Source: Bacillota bacterium (lineage in GTDB: Bacteria > Bacillota > Clostridia > Lachnospirales > Lachnospiraceae). From it: DNA of 64,000 nucleotides. The position numbers and the translations under genes were made by a program. The stretch is from NCBI GenBank assembly GCA_023412855.1, contig JAEZRJ010000080.1, positions 1 to 64,000 of the forward strand, read 5' to 3'. Shown one piece after another: positions 8,816-17,736 of this stretch (the first letter of the stretch is position 1; the number at the start of each line of letters is the position of its first letter). The notes beneath the pieces are model-generated. The model made no database searches. It was not told the DNA's origin and saw only the letters and a program-made list of their open reading frames with translations.

Positions 8816-9614
8816 AGATTGGGATGAAAAGGATGAAATATTGAAGGAAACCCTTTATGAAATGAGCGGACGGATAAGTGCCTCCGAAAGCTTGAAGCGG
8901 CAAATTGACAGCCGGCTTTTTAAAGAAGAGAAAGGAAGGACTATTTCTATGAAGAGGTTCAGTATGAAGAAGATGGCAATAGGAGTGGCGGCAGCATGTC
9001 TTGTGTTGGGAACAGCATCGATTGCAGGAAGCGGAATAAAATCTTATGTGAGTCATGGCTCTGCAATACCGGATTATACGAAGTTTGAGGATTTGGGAAA
9101 GGCCGAAGAGAAAGCAGGCTACCGGATAGATGCGGTGGAGGTCTTTGAAAACGGCTACAAAATGAAGAGCATAGATATATCTGATGTTTCGCTACAAAAT
9201 GAGGCGGGACAAAAAGAGCAAGAGCAAAAGGAAATTTATATCTATTATGAAAAACCGGGAGCTGAAAGGATTTGGCTTTCCGCATGTAAGCTATTTGCCG
9301 GCGAAACCCCGGAAACGGCATTTAATATTTCTGCGGCTGATAAAACGACGCAGTACGGCGATGTTATCATGATTTTTAACAAGACTACGTACAAATTTGT
9401 TCCCCCCGATTATGAACTGAATGATGAGGACCAAAAGGCGCTGGAAAGCGGCGCTGTGGAGATTTCTTATGGTACTTCCGATGTGGAAATAAAGGAGGCT
9501 TATTCCGTAGGATGGGTGAAGGGCGGAATCGTGTATAATCTGGGTGGTTTTGACCTTGCACTTACTGCGGACGATATGCTCGATATGGCAAGAGAGATAA
9601 TCGAAGCGGAGTAA
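8784..9614 (+). CDS. Probable membrane anti-sigma factor (DUF4179/DUF4367-like)
   Basis: 276 residues with one membrane segment (about 64-83). The 60-residue N-terminal part is cytoplasmic and charged and should bind the ECF sigma factor encoded by the overlapping upstream gene; the about 190-residue C-terminal part is extracytoplasmic and probably the sensor. AAAGGAGG precedes ATG 8784 inside the sigma gene. The anti-sigma role is inferred from overlap and topology; no zinc-binding HxxxCxxC motif is present, so it is not a ZAS-type anti-sigma. A terminator follows at 9644. Confidence 0.65.
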   Translation: MKSKKDCMIHKDWDEKDEILKETLYEMSGRISASESLKRQIDSRLFKEEKGRTISMKRFSMKKMAIGVAAACLVLGTASIAGSGIKSYVSHGSAIPDYTKFEDLGKAEEKAGYRIDAVEVFENGYKMKSIDISDVSLQNEAGQKEQEQKEIYIYYEKPGAERIWLSACKLFAGETPETAFNISAADKTTQYGDVIMIFNKTTYKFVPPDYELNDEDQKALESGAVEISYGTSDVEIKEAYSVGWVKGGIVYNLGGFDLALTADDMLDMAREIIEAE

Positions 9615-9643
9615 AATAATAACCGGAAGAAACTTTTTACAGA

Positions 9644-9681
9644 AGGCAGATGAGCATTTGTGCAGCTCATCTGTCTTTTTG
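9644..9681 (+). terminator. Terminator after the sigma/anti-sigma pair
   Basis: Stem 9644-9655 with 9665-9676 (GCAGATGAGC paired with GCTCATCTGT, one mismatch), then TTTTT. It ends the sigma/anti-sigma transcript. Confidence 0.8.
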
Positions 9682-9701
9682 TGCGTGTTACTTAAAAAAG
9701 A

Positions 9702-9730
9702 CTGACAAAGCGGCAAAAAACAGTTATTCT
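9702..9730 (+). promoter_or_regulatory. Promoter of the LytTR-DUF3021 operon
   Basis: CTGACA (9702-9707), 17-base spacer, TATTCT (9725-9730), 41 bases before the LytTR start. Close to the vegetative sigma-A consensus and directly downstream of the preceding terminator. Confidence 0.6.
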
Positions 9731-9770
9731 AATATCGAACCGGTTTACAAATATAATAGGAGGCGGGATT

Positions 9771-10205
9771 GTGAAGGTAGAAATAAAACTATCTGCGGAT
9801 ATAAAAGAACCTTATGCAGTAATTTATGCAAATGCAGTAACGGAAGAAGTACAGCGCGCTGCGGAAGTTTTTGAAGCGAAGGGGAACGTGATCACTGCAA
9901 AAGAAAATGAGAAAATAGTTGTTTTGGATGGGTCCGAAATTTATATGGTACGTGCGGAAAACAAGGAGGTTTTCCTGTACGGCCAAGATAAGAAATATCT
10001 GTCCAAAAAAAAGCTTTATGAGTTGGAAAATATACTGGGAGAAAATTTTATGAGGATTTCCAAGACTACCATTGTGAATCTGAAGAAAATTGACAGCGTA
10101 GAGCCGGCTTTTAACGCCATGATGTATCTTGTGATGAAGAACGGCTGTAAGGACTATATTACCAGAGCTTATCTTATGGAGTTCAAGAAATACCTCGGGC
10201 TTTGA
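9771..10205 (+). CDS. LytTR family DNA-binding regulator
   Basis: 144 residues. The C-terminal two thirds form a LytTR DNA-binding domain (about 45-144, with YLSKKKLYELENIL, FMRISKTTIVNL and a typical KKYLGL end). There is no receiver domain, so this is the stand-alone LytTR class that pairs with a small membrane protein. GTG 9771 has a strong AGGAGGCGG site. It is followed 94 bases later by a DUF3021 protein; this two-gene module commonly autoregulates through membrane-protein control of the LytTR factor, which is inferred here, not shown. Confidence 0.85.
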   Translation: MKVEIKLSADIKEPYAVIYANAVTEEVQRAAEVFEAKGNVITAKENEKIVVLDGSEIYMVRAENKEVFLYGQDKKYLSKKKLYELENILGENFMRISKTTIVNLKKIDSVEPAFNAMMYLVMKNGCKDYITRAYLMEFKKYLGL

Positions 10206-10299
10206 AACGCCTGCGGAAAGTATAGGTACCTGAATGAATGGATGATAGTAATCCAATATGCAGAGTGTGAAAATTCAAATTAGAAAGTGGGGAAAAATT

Positions 10300-10728
10300 A
10301 TGTTAAGAAAAATATTTAAATTAATATGTGTCGGTATCTCCTGGGGATGTACTATTTCTTGCCTGATTTCGATGGCGGGTTATACCATGATGGGAAATGA
10401 ATGGTTTTTGTCTTCGCCCAGAGGCTTCAATGCGCAGGTAGCGGCTGCGATGATTGTCGGAATGGGCTGGAGCCTTCCAACTGTGGTGTATGATAATGAA
10501 AAGCTTTCCAAAGTGCAGCAGCTTTTGATCCATGCAGCGATAGGTTTTATCGTGTATATCCCGATAGCTTTTTATATGCAGTGGATACCATTGGGAAATA
10601 TTTCCCTTATGCTCGCAAGCATCCTGATAGCGATAGTCAGCGCGTTTATCGTTTGGCTCTGCTTCTATTTCTATTACAAATGGGAGGCCAGGGAAATTAA
10701 TCGGGAAATTAAGGAAAAAGACCTATAG
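10300..10728 (+). CDS. DUF3021 membrane protein, LytTR partner
   Basis: 142 residues from ATG 10300 (GTGGGG just upstream; an earlier in-frame ATG at 10258 has no ribosome binding site). Four hydrophobic segments (about 7-27, 48-65, 75-95, 103-125) and a charged C-terminal tail WEAREINREIKEKDL match DUF3021, a family encoded next to LytTR regulators and thought to hold them at the membrane. The role here is inferred from the neighbour. Confidence 0.8.
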   Translation: MLRKIFKLICVGISWGCTISCLISMAGYTMMGNEWFLSSPRGFNAQVAAAMIVGMGWSLPTVVYDNEKLSKVQQLLIHAAIGFIVYIPIAFYMQWIPLGNISLMLASILIAIVSAFIVWLCFYFYYKWEAREINREIKEKDL

Positions 10729-10745
10729 GTATTAGGATAACGTGC

Positions 10746-10772
10746 AGGAGAGACGGTAAAGGTCTCTCCTTT
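10746..10772 (+). terminator. Terminator after DUF3021
   Basis: AGGAGAGAC (10746-10754) pairs perfectly with GTCTCTCCT (10762-10770) around a 7-base loop. The following bases served as the target of a MITE insertion, so the original T-run region is disrupted. Confidence 0.65.
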
Positions 10773-10780
10773 ACTGTCTC

Positions 10781-10930
10781 GTTACTGTTCACTCCGTTCT
10801 CAGCAACGCATGATGTTCTGCAATGCAAACTTTTTGCATTTAAATTCGCTCCGCGAAGCAGAAATCATCTTTTGAATCATATTCTTACGTAGCTTAACAG
10901 CAAGGGTTAAGCTACTGTGTGAACAGTAAC
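10781..10930 (+). mobile_element. MITE copy 2 with 8-bp target duplication
   Basis: 150 bp, ending GTTACTGTTCAC on the left and, reverse-complemented, GTTACTGTTCACAC on the right. ACTGTCTC flanks it on both sides (10773-10780, 10931-10938), a perfect 8-bp target duplication. Its interior aligns with copy 1 but has an extra about 18-base segment (TGCAATGCAAACTTTTTGCA, itself an inverted repeat). Non-coding. It fills most of the 330-base gap between DUF3021 and the next gene. Confidence 0.87.
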
Positions 10931-10969
10931 ACTGTCTCCGGTATTTGTATGAAAATAGCGACTCGCTTC

Positions 10970-10999
10970 TTGTACTTTACACCGTCAATATGCTATACT
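10970..10999 (+). promoter_or_regulatory. Promoter of the XpaC-TelA operon
   Basis: TTGTAC (10970-10975), 18-base spacer, TATACT (10994-10999), 60 bases upstream of ATG 11059 and just downstream of the MITE. Confidence 0.55.
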
Positions 11000-11058
11000 A
11001 CTAAAGTAAATTTCTATAGATTGATTTCAGTATAATAAGAGCGGCGGAGAATGGTAAG

Positions 11059-12327
11059 ATGAACGATATGGATTTTTCCAATTGGGGGCGGGATATTGGA
11101 GAAAAAATTGATAAATTCGTGAAATCCAAGGAAGTTATGGAATTGCAGGAAAATATTAGAGCGACGGTGGAAAACACGGTGAAGGAAGTGAGCCGTTCGG
11201 TAAAGGAAGCTACTGATAACGCGAATAAGAATGTGGAGCAGCATCGGGACAAAACATATCAGGGCGTGGCTCCGAAAGGAAATTACCAGGATGCCTATCG
11301 CCCGGGACAGTACGCGAAAACCGCACAGCCTATGAAGCAATATCGCAATAAACGACAGCTTCCGGTAAGAAGAAACCCTCAGGGAAGCGTATCTGGTGTG
11401 TTACTTACCGTATTAGGAAGTCTTGGAGCGGTGCTTTCCTGGAGCTATGCGCTGGCGGTATATTCACTGTCCTTTGTCGCAGTCAATCTGTTCGGAATAG
11501 GAGTCATGTCCATAGAAATACCGTTGGTGTTAGGTGGTATCTGTACAGTGGCTGCTGCATCGGGCGGATTTTTAAGGCGCAGGGCAAGGCGGTTTAAGAA
11601 ATATGTAAGAGCCATGGGAGCGAAGGATTTTCATTCCATAGAGAGCCTCGCCAAGGCCGTAGGAAAAAAGGACAAGTTCGTTATTAAGGACTTAAAACGC
11701 ATGATAAGGCGCCGATGGTTTCGCGAGGGGCATTTGGACCGGCAGGAGACCTGTTTTATGCTGACGGATAAATCTTATCAGATGTATCAAGATGCGCAGA
11801 GGGAGCTTGAACGCCGTAAGGAAGAAGAGGAGCGCCTCGCCAGAGAGAAGGAACTGCTGGAGCAGGACCCGGTGAGAAAGCAGCTTATGATAATTGTGGA
11901 AGAAGGAAAGGAATATATACGCCGTATTAAGGCAGCTAACGACAGCATGCCGGAGGAGGAGATTTCCGCCAAACTTTTACGCCTGGAGCGAATTTGCACC
12001 CGCATTTTCGAGCATGTGGAGGAGAATCCGGAGAAATTGTCCGACATACGCAGGTTCATGAACTACTATATGCCTACTACGCTTAAGCTGGTGGAAGCAT
12101 ATCAGGAATTCAGTGAGCAGCCGGTTCAGGGAGAAAATATTACCACGGCGAAAAAAGAAATCGAAGAAATGCTGGATGACATAAACGGAGCTTTTGAAAA
12201 GATGTTTGACAAGCTTTTTGAAGACGATGCAATGGATATTTCTACGGATATTTCCGTATTATCCACTATGCTTGCACAAGAAGGCCTTTTAAAGGATGAA
12301 TTTAGAAAAGAGAATGAGGGAGAATAA
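11059..12327 (+). CDS. XpaC-like membrane protein (5-bromo-4-chloroindolyl phosphate hydrolysis family)
   Basis: 422 residues. An N-terminal helical segment (1-60), a basic linker, two membrane segments (about 113-135 and 150-172), then a long soluble helical region containing a Glu/Arg-rich coiled coil (about 245-275) and the XpaC domain. Despite the family name, no hydrolase motif is visible, and the biochemical role of XpaC is unclear. It is 11 bases before a telA homologue; xpaC-telA pairs are recurrent in Firmicutes and are linked to envelope stress and toxic-anion resistance. Confidence 0.78.
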   Translation: MNDMDFSNWGRDIGEKIDKFVKSKEVMELQENIRATVENTVKEVSRSVKEATDNANKNVEQHRDKTYQGVAPKGNYQDAYRPGQYAKTAQPMKQYRNKRQLPVRRNPQGSVSGVLLTVLGSLGAVLSWSYALAVYSLSFVAVNLFGIGVMSIEIPLVLGGICTVAAASGGFLRRRARRFKKYVRAMGAKDFHSIESLAKAVGKKDKFVIKDLKRMIRRRWFREGHLDRQETCFMLTDKSYQMYQDAQRELERRKEEEERLAREKELLEQDPVRKQLMIIVEEGKEYIRRIKAANDSMPEEEISAKLLRLERICTRIFEHVEENPEKLSDIRRFMNYYMPTTLKLVEAYQEFSEQPVQGENITTAKKEIEEMLDDINGAFEKMFDKLFEDDAMDISTDISVLSTMLAQEGLLKDEFRKENEGE

Positions 12328-12338
12328 AGGAGCGGATT

Positions 12339-13499
12339 ATGGCAATGGAAGAGAACAGAAATGAGGTACCGGTTTTAACATTCAGCCCGTTTGAGGAGAT
12401 GGCAAAGGAGCCGGAGGCACCGGCGGTGGTTTTGTCCTCCGGCGCGGGGAAGGCAGCACAAATCGAGGTTTTGGATGAGAGTACATTTACCCCCGAGGAG
12501 CGCAGGATGGTGGATGACTTCGCTTCCAAGATCGATTTAAACAATTCTACTATAATTTTACAGTATGGAGCGGGTGCGCAGAAGAAAATAGCAGATTTTT
12601 CGGAGACTGCGCTTTCCAACGTGCGCAGCAAAGATTTGGGAGAAATCGGCGAGCTTTTATCCAGTGTGGTATATGAGCTGAGGAAGTTTGACGAGGAAGA
12701 AGAAAAAGGCTTTCTCGGAGTGTTTAAAAAAGGCAGCAATAAAATCGCGTCCATTAAGAGCAAATACGACAAGGCGGAAGTCAACATAGGAAAAATCTGC
12801 AGTGTGTTAGAGGATCATCAGATTCAGCTCTTAAAAGATACGGCGATGCTCGATAAGATGTATGATTTGAACAAGAATTATTTTAAAGAGCTTTCCATGT
12901 ACATTCTCGCGGGAAAGAAGAAGCTTAGCAAGGTAAGGCAGGAGGATCTTCCTGCACTTATGGCGAGAGCGCAGGCGAGCAATCTGCCCGAGGATGCGCA
13001 GGCAGTGAATGATTTCGTGGCGCAGTGCGACCGTTTCGAGAAGAAGATTCACGATCTGGAGCTGACCAGAATGGTATCCATCCAGATGGCTCCGCAGATC
13101 AGGCTGGTACAGAGCAACGATACGATTATGTCGGAAAAGATTCAGTCCACTCTCGTGAATACGATTCCTCTCTGGAAGAGTCAGATGGTGCTGGCGCTTG
13201 GCATTACCCATTCCTCTCAGGCGGCTCAGGCACAGCGTGAGGTTACGAATATGACCAATGAGCTGCTTAAGAAAAATGCGGCAGTACTGAAGGTGGCTAC
13301 GGTAGAAACTGCCAAGGAGGCGGAGAGAAGCATCGTAGATATTGAGACATTGAAGCAGACGAATGAGTCTTTGATTTCAACGCTGGATGAAGTAGTAAGG
13401 ATTCAGGCGGAAGGACGTCAGAAGAGAAGAGAGGCGGAAGTGGAGCTTGCCCGTATCGAAGGTGAGCTGAAAAACAGGCTGCTGCAGATGCAGGTATAG
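12339..13499 (+). CDS. TelA/KlaA toxic anion resistance family protein
   Basis: 386 residues, almost entirely alpha-helical, with the TelA core from about residue 60 to the end (for example ARAQASNLPEDAQ and MAPQIRLVQSNDT). ATG 12339 follows AAAGGAG. Named for tellurite resistance, though members such as B. subtilis YceH act in envelope or stress functions. It is translated with the upstream XpaC-like gene (11-base gap). The substrate or partner is unknown. Confidence 0.85.
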   Translation: MAMEENRNEVPVLTFSPFEEMAKEPEAPAVVLSSGAGKAAQIEVLDESTFTPEERRMVDDFASKIDLNNSTIILQYGAGAQKKIADFSETALSNVRSKDLGEIGELLSSVVYELRKFDEEEEKGFLGVFKKGSNKIASIKSKYDKAEVNIGKICSVLEDHQIQLLKDTAMLDKMYDLNKNYFKELSMYILAGKKKLSKVRQEDLPALMARAQASNLPEDAQAVNDFVAQCDRFEKKIHDLELTRMVSIQMAPQIRLVQSNDTIMSEKIQSTLVNTIPLWKSQMVLALGITHSSQAAQAQREVTNMTNELLKKNAAVLKVATVETAKEAERSIVDIETLKQTNESLISTLDEVVRIQAEGRQKRREAEVELARIEGELKNRLLQMQV

Positions 13500-13502
13500 T
13501 AC

Positions 13503-14402
13503 ATGATAGAATATATTCCGGCAAAAACGATCATAACGAAAACGAAGAGCAGTGAATGGTTTGGTACGGATTATAATATGAACATATATAAGGGCTGCTG
13601 TCACGGCTGTATTTATTGTGACAGCAGGTCGGAGTGCTACCATATCGAAGACTTCGACAAGGTACGCGCCAAGGAAAATGCGTTGCAAATAATCCGTGAC
13701 GATTTGCGCCGCAAGGTGAAAAAGGGAGTGATAGGCACCGGTGCTATGAGTGATCCTTACAATCCCTTTGAAAAAGAATTGTGTCTGACCAGACATGCTC
13801 TGGAGCTCATTCATGCCTTTGAATTCGGGGTGGCTATCGCGACTAAGAGCCCCTTGCTTGCCCGGGATATCGATATTTTGATGGATATAAAAGAGCATTC
13901 TCCGGTGCTTTGTAAGGTGACGATAACTACGGCAGATGATGAGCTTGCGGCGAAGCTGGAGCCGGGAGCAGCGGTTTCTTCCAGGCGGTTTGAAGCGCTT
14001 TCAAATTTACGGGAGAACGGAATATTTGCCGGCATATTGCTTATGCCGGTTTTGCCGTTTCTGGAAGATAACGAAGCAAATATTTTGAATATTGTACATA
14101 AGGCGGCGCAGTGTTCTGTTAACTTTATCTATCCGGCCTTCGGTATGACGCTCAGACAAAACCAGAGAGATTATTATTATGAAAAGCTGAACGAACTGTT
14201 TCCTGAGGATAATCTTGTAGGAAAGTATAGAAATCAGTATGGAGAATATTACGAGTGTCGGTCGCCCCGGTCATCTCAGCTTTATAAGGTATTTGCAAAG
14301 GAATGCGAGAAATATGGCATTCTTTATAAAATGAAGGATATCATACACGGGTATAAGCGAAATTACGGCGAAAATCAGCTTAACTTTTTAGATATGATAT
14401 AA
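13503..14402 (+). CDS. SPL family radical SAM protein
   Basis: 299 residues. The iron-sulfur cluster motif CCHGCIYC (CxxxCxxC, about residues 32-39) marks a radical SAM enzyme, and GTGAMSDPYNPFE and ATKSPLLARDID are typical of the spore-photolyase-like SPL group. The conserved fourth cysteine that repairs spore photoproduct cannot be confirmed, so a repair role is not claimed. The start is 3 bases after the telA-like stop, suggesting one operon with xpaC-telA. Confidence 0.82.
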   Translation: MIEYIPAKTIITKTKSSEWFGTDYNMNIYKGCCHGCIYCDSRSECYHIEDFDKVRAKENALQIIRDDLRRKVKKGVIGTGAMSDPYNPFEKELCLTRHALELIHAFEFGVAIATKSPLLARDIDILMDIKEHSPVLCKVTITTADDELAAKLEPGAAVSSRRFEALSNLRENGIFAGILLMPVLPFLEDNEANILNIVHKAAQCSVNFIYPAFGMTLRQNQRDYYYEKLNELFPEDNLVGKYRNQYGEYYECRSPRSSQLYKVFAKECEKYGILYKMKDIIHGYKRNYGENQLNFLDMI

Positions 14403-14542
14403 ACTTCAGATATGACATGAACGTCGTTAATTCTTAATAATTTATGAATAAGTGAACCATTTTTATTTTCACGGCCACTAATTATGTATAATGAATACAT
14501 ATTGCCGTAAAAGGCCGGAGGGGCTGTCCGAGGGGCAGAGTC

Positions 14543-15376
14543 GTGTTAAAAATGGAAATACATAAGATGCAGATAGAGGATGCGGTCAGGCCGGAGAAGA
14601 GAAAGTGTGTTCTGACGCAGGAAGAAAGAATCCGCAGAAAAAAGCGCAAGAGAAAAAGAAAACTAATCAGAATAGCAGCCATGGGCATGACAGCCGCGCT
14701 GAGCTTAGCATTGATTGCAGGTATTATTGCCCTCGTATTCTTTGTATCCGGCAGGACCGGAAGACAAGAGAACAAGATGGTGCTAAGTGAAAAAATTCAG
14801 ATATTGAAGGATGGAAGGCATGGCAAGTGGCAGGACTTCTATGCCGTCGAATTGCCTATGCCGTCTCTGGATGTGGAGCTGCTTACGGTTAACGAGTTTT
14901 CCAGACCGGGAATCGCTTTGCCGGAGGTTAAGAATATTTTTATTCATTATACGGCAAATGAGGGTACGACGGCATTGCAGAACCGAAGCTACTTCGAGTC
15001 TCTTGCCGAAACCCATGAGCGTTCGGCAAGCGCCCATTTTATTATAGGCTGTGACGGAGAAGTGGTGCAGTGTATTCCTACGGGAGAGATTGCCTACGCG
15101 GTAATGAAGCGCAATTACGATTCCATTTCCATCGAGTGCTGCTATGAAAGGGAGGACGGACAGTTTACGGACCGGACCTATCAGTCCTTGATAGAGCTGA
15201 CGGCATGGCTTTTGCATAAGTACGAGCTTGCGCCGGAGGATGTCCTTCGCCACTACGACGAAGGCGGCAAGATCTGTCCTAAGTATTATGTGGAAAATGA
15301 AGCCGCATGGGAGCAATTCCTTGCGGATTTGAGCGAATATATGGAGCAGAGGGCAGGTATGTTTGTGAATCTGTAA
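14543..15376 (+). CDS. Membrane-anchored N-acetylmuramoyl-L-alanine amidase
   Basis: 277 residues from GTG 14543 (AGGGGCAG upstream; ATG 14552 is an alternative). A strikingly basic cytoplasmic stretch (RRKKRKRKRK, about 31-40) precedes one membrane segment (about 43-69). The extracellular part is an Amidase_2 domain (about 130-265) with zinc-ligand motifs FIHYTAN and HYDEGGKICPKYY and the catalytic SIECCYE strand. It would cleave the bond between MurNAc and the stem peptide. It appears monocistronic. Confidence 0.88.
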   Translation: MLKMEIHKMQIEDAVRPEKRKCVLTQEERIRRKKRKRKRKLIRIAAMGMTAALSLALIAGIIALVFFVSGRTGRQENKMVLSEKIQILKDGRHGKWQDFYAVELPMPSLDVELLTVNEFSRPGIALPEVKNIFIHYTANEGTTALQNRSYFESLAETHERSASAHFIIGCDGEVVQCIPTGEIAYAVMKRNYDSISIECCYEREDGQFTDRTYQSLIELTAWLLHKYELAPEDVLRHYDEGGKICPKYYVENEAAWEQFLADLSEYMEQRAGMFVNL

Positions 15377-15446
15377 AGAAACCTGCTAAGAAATGAATTT
15401 GTCTGGTGTGCCGTCATCGATACGGCGTAATCGGGAGGGTATGGCT

Positions 15447-15863
15447 ATGAAATCTTATAGAAAAGAGCTGCATTTTAATTTTCCTTCGAGGAGAGGACTT
15501 CAGAACATTACGGGAGAGGTTCAGAGGGCGATCGATGAGAGCGGAATTAAGGAAGGTCTTGTGCTGGTAAATGCCATGAATATTACGGCCAGCGTGTTCA
15601 TCAATGACGATGAAAGCGGGCTGCATCACGACTATGAGGTTTGGCTTGAGAAGCTGGCACCGGAGAAGCCTTATAACCAGTATAATCACAACGGTTATGA
15701 GGACAATGCGGATGCCCATTTAAAGCGCACGATCATGGGACGTGAGACAGTATGTGCGATTACCGGCGGCAAACTGGATTTCGGCACGTGGGAACAAATC
15801 TTTTATTTTGAATTCGATGGAAAGAGGAACAAGAGAGTACTCATTAAAGTGATCGGAGAATAG
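15447..15863 (+). CDS. YjbQ/UPF0047 family protein (secondary thiamine-phosphate synthase type)
   Basis: 138 residues from ATG 15447, which has GGGAGGG 7 bases upstream; ATG 15441 and 15393 lie further up without a well-spaced site. The YjbQ fold is recognisable from NITASVFINDDESGLHHD, NADAHLKRTIMGRE and the C-terminal FGTWEQIFYFEFDGKRNKRVLIKV. Members have weak thiamine-phosphate synthase activity; the physiological role is unsettled. A truncated second yjbQ follows immediately. Confidence 0.85.
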   Translation: MKSYRKELHFNFPSRRGLQNITGEVQRAIDESGIKEGLVLVNAMNITASVFINDDESGLHHDYEVWLEKLAPEKPYNQYNHNGYEDNADAHLKRTIMGRETVCAITGGKLDFGTWEQIFYFEFDGKRNKRVLIKVIGE

Positions 15864-15865
15864 AG

Positions 15866-16132
15866 AAAGCGGTCACCATTAACGAAAACGCCGACCCGGA
15901 TGTAGTGCGGGATTTCACTATGGAAATCGATAAGATCGTTCCCTGGGAGGACGGCTATCATCATATGGAAGGGAATTCCGCAGCTCATTTGAAGGCCAGT
16001 ATGATGGGATTTTCTGAGTCAGTGATCATAGAAAATGGGAATCTTCTTCTGGGCACTTGGCAGGGAATTTATTTCTTGGAATATGACGGAGCGAGAAATA
16101 GAAAAGTGTATGTGAAATTAATGGAAGGATAG
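15866..16132 (+). pseudogene. N-terminally truncated second yjbQ
   Basis: The frame entering at about 15866 reads AVTINENADPDVVRDF and continues through HHMEGNSAAHLKASMMGF and LLLGTWQGIYFLEYDG to a normal family end. An intact YjbQ has about 45 more residues before AVTINENADPD, including the first strands. Here that segment is missing and the homology starts directly after the stop of the preceding yjbQ. GTG 15905 could start only a 75-residue piece. The residual sequence is well conserved, so the deletion is probably recent. Confidence 0.8.
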
Positions 16133-16146
16133 TATAGACTAATAGA

Positions 16147-16185
16147 GTAGGGAAATAATTGCTAAGAATTATTTCTCTACTTTAT
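16147..16185 (+). terminator. Terminator after the yjbQ remnant
   Basis: GTAGGGAAATAATT (16147-16160) pairs with AATTATTTCTCTAC (16167-16180), one G-T wobble, then TTTATTTT. It marks the left edge of the A+T-rich xylan island; the 125 bases to the next gene contain GGGTATTTTT twice (16192 and 16251) but no clear promoter. Confidence 0.8.
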
Positions 16186-16309
16186 TTTGTAGGGTATTTT
16201 TCTATAATATTTCCCTTAAAAAACAAGGTGAAACTTGCTAAAATAAAATCGGGTATTTTTTTCTCTGTACCAAAAAATAACTTTGAGAAAAGTTGGAATT
16301 GAGGATTGA

Positions 16310-17722
16310 ATGATTCGAATAGCGCAAACAAAACAGGGTCTTATAAGAGGACTTGCAGCAGCAGATCCTTATATTACATCATTTAAAGGTGTTCCTTTTG
16401 CAGAACCACCAGTGGGAGAATTACGATGGAGAGCTCCACAACAGGCAAAATTATATGAAGGAATCAAAGATTGCTTTGAGTTCGCACCAATCTCCATGCA
16501 GAATACACCCGGTGAAAACAAAGAGGATTTTTATAGTAAAGAGTGGAATCTGTATCCGGAGATTCCGATGAGTGAAGATTGTCTATATCTAAACATCTGG
16601 ACACCAGCAAAGACAGCCCAGGATAAGCTGCCGGTGTATGTCTGGTATTTCGGAGGCGGCCTTCAATATGGCAATACGGCGGAAATGGAGTTTGATGGGG
16701 AACGAATCGCCAGACGAGGGATTGTTGTGGTTACGGTGAATTATCGAATAAATTTATTTGGGTTTTTTGCACACCCGGAACTGACAAGTGAAAATCCTAA
16801 GTCCCCTGCTAACTTTGGCAACCTGGATCAGAAAGCGGGTTTACAATGGGTGTATGAGAATATTAAGGCTTTTGGAGGAGATCCAAAACAGATTACGATA
16901 GGCGGGCAGTCTGCTGGTGGCGGTAGTGTGCTGACGCAGTTAAATGATCCTTCCAATCAACCTTATATCAAACGTGCAGTGGTAGAAAGTGGTATGTTTC
17001 TAAGTCCTTTTCATGACAGTCCATATATATCTTTGGAACAGGCAGAAAGACAGGGAGAAGAATTTTTTAGAATACTCAATATCACGTCTTTGAAGGAAGC
17101 AAGAGAACTGCCTGCGATTTATCTCAGGGACAAAAACAGGGAACTTGGATTTCAGTGGTGGACAGCTATTGATGGAGTATTTCAAAAAGAGTATTATCTG
17201 AAAAACTTACTTACTGGAAATATATTAGATGTACCATTGTTTTTTGGTTATACAAAAGATGAATTTATAGAAGAACAGAATGGAAAAAAAGTCAATACAA
17301 TACAGTTAGCTATGGCGGCGGCTGTTTTATCTATGAGAAGAACAGGGCGACACAAATTTTCTTATTGCTATGAATTCGCTCTAGATATGCCGGGGGAAGA
17401 CCGACCGGGAGCTTTTCATTCTTCCGATCTATGGTTTTTCTTTGAAACCCTTGCAAAATGCCATCGAACGTTTACTGGGGTTCATTATGATTTGGCAAGA
17501 ACCATGTGTGATTCTCTTTCTGCTTTTATCAGGACGGGGAATCCGAATAAAAATACCAAAAAACATTCTCTACTCCCAGAATGGAAAGATTGCCATAGTA
17601 AGAATAGAAACCTGATGCTATTTGACAAGGAAATAATCTGTAAATGTTTGGACTCGGAAGAAGAGCTGCTTTTCATGGCAGAGTCATGTATCGGACAAGA
17701 TCAGATATCGAGAATACACTAG
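16310..17722 (+). CDS. Type B carboxylesterase
   Basis: 470 residues, alpha/beta-hydrolase of the carboxylesterase type B family. The nucleophile elbow GGQSAGGGS lies near residue 201, the oxyanion region is YFGGGLQYG, the conserved SEDCLYLNIWTP is at about 88, and GAFHSSDLWF supplies the probable catalytic His (about 370). There is no signal peptide, so it acts in the cytoplasm. At the head of a xylan cluster it could remove acetyl or hydroxycinnamoyl groups from imported xylo-oligosaccharides; the exact ester is inference. The C-terminus has no family extension. Confidence 0.88.
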   Translation: MIRIAQTKQGLIRGLAAADPYITSFKGVPFAEPPVGELRWRAPQQAKLYEGIKDCFEFAPISMQNTPGENKEDFYSKEWNLYPEIPMSEDCLYLNIWTPAKTAQDKLPVYVWYFGGGLQYGNTAEMEFDGERIARRGIVVVTVNYRINLFGFFAHPELTSENPKSPANFGNLDQKAGLQWVYENIKAFGGDPKQITIGGQSAGGGSVLTQLNDPSNQPYIKRAVVESGMFLSPFHDSPYISLEQAERQGEEFFRILNITSLKEARELPAIYLRDKNRELGFQWWTAIDGVFQKEYYLKNLLTGNILDVPLFFGYTKDEFIEEQNGKKVNTIQLAMAAAVLSMRRTGRHKFSYCYEFALDMPGEDRPGAFHSSDLWFFFETLAKCHRTFTGVHYDLARTMCDSLSAFIRTGNPNKNTKKHSLLPEWKDCHSKNRNLMLFDKEIICKCLDSEEELLFMAESCIGQDQISRIH

Positions 17723-17736
17723 AAAAGGATAGAATT

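Noticed and set aside
16192..16262. Direct repeat GGGTATTTTT before the esterase gene as a regulator site
   Set aside because: The two copies are 59 bases apart, not on a helical repeat typical of AraC-type sites, and lie in A+T-rich sequence where chance is high.
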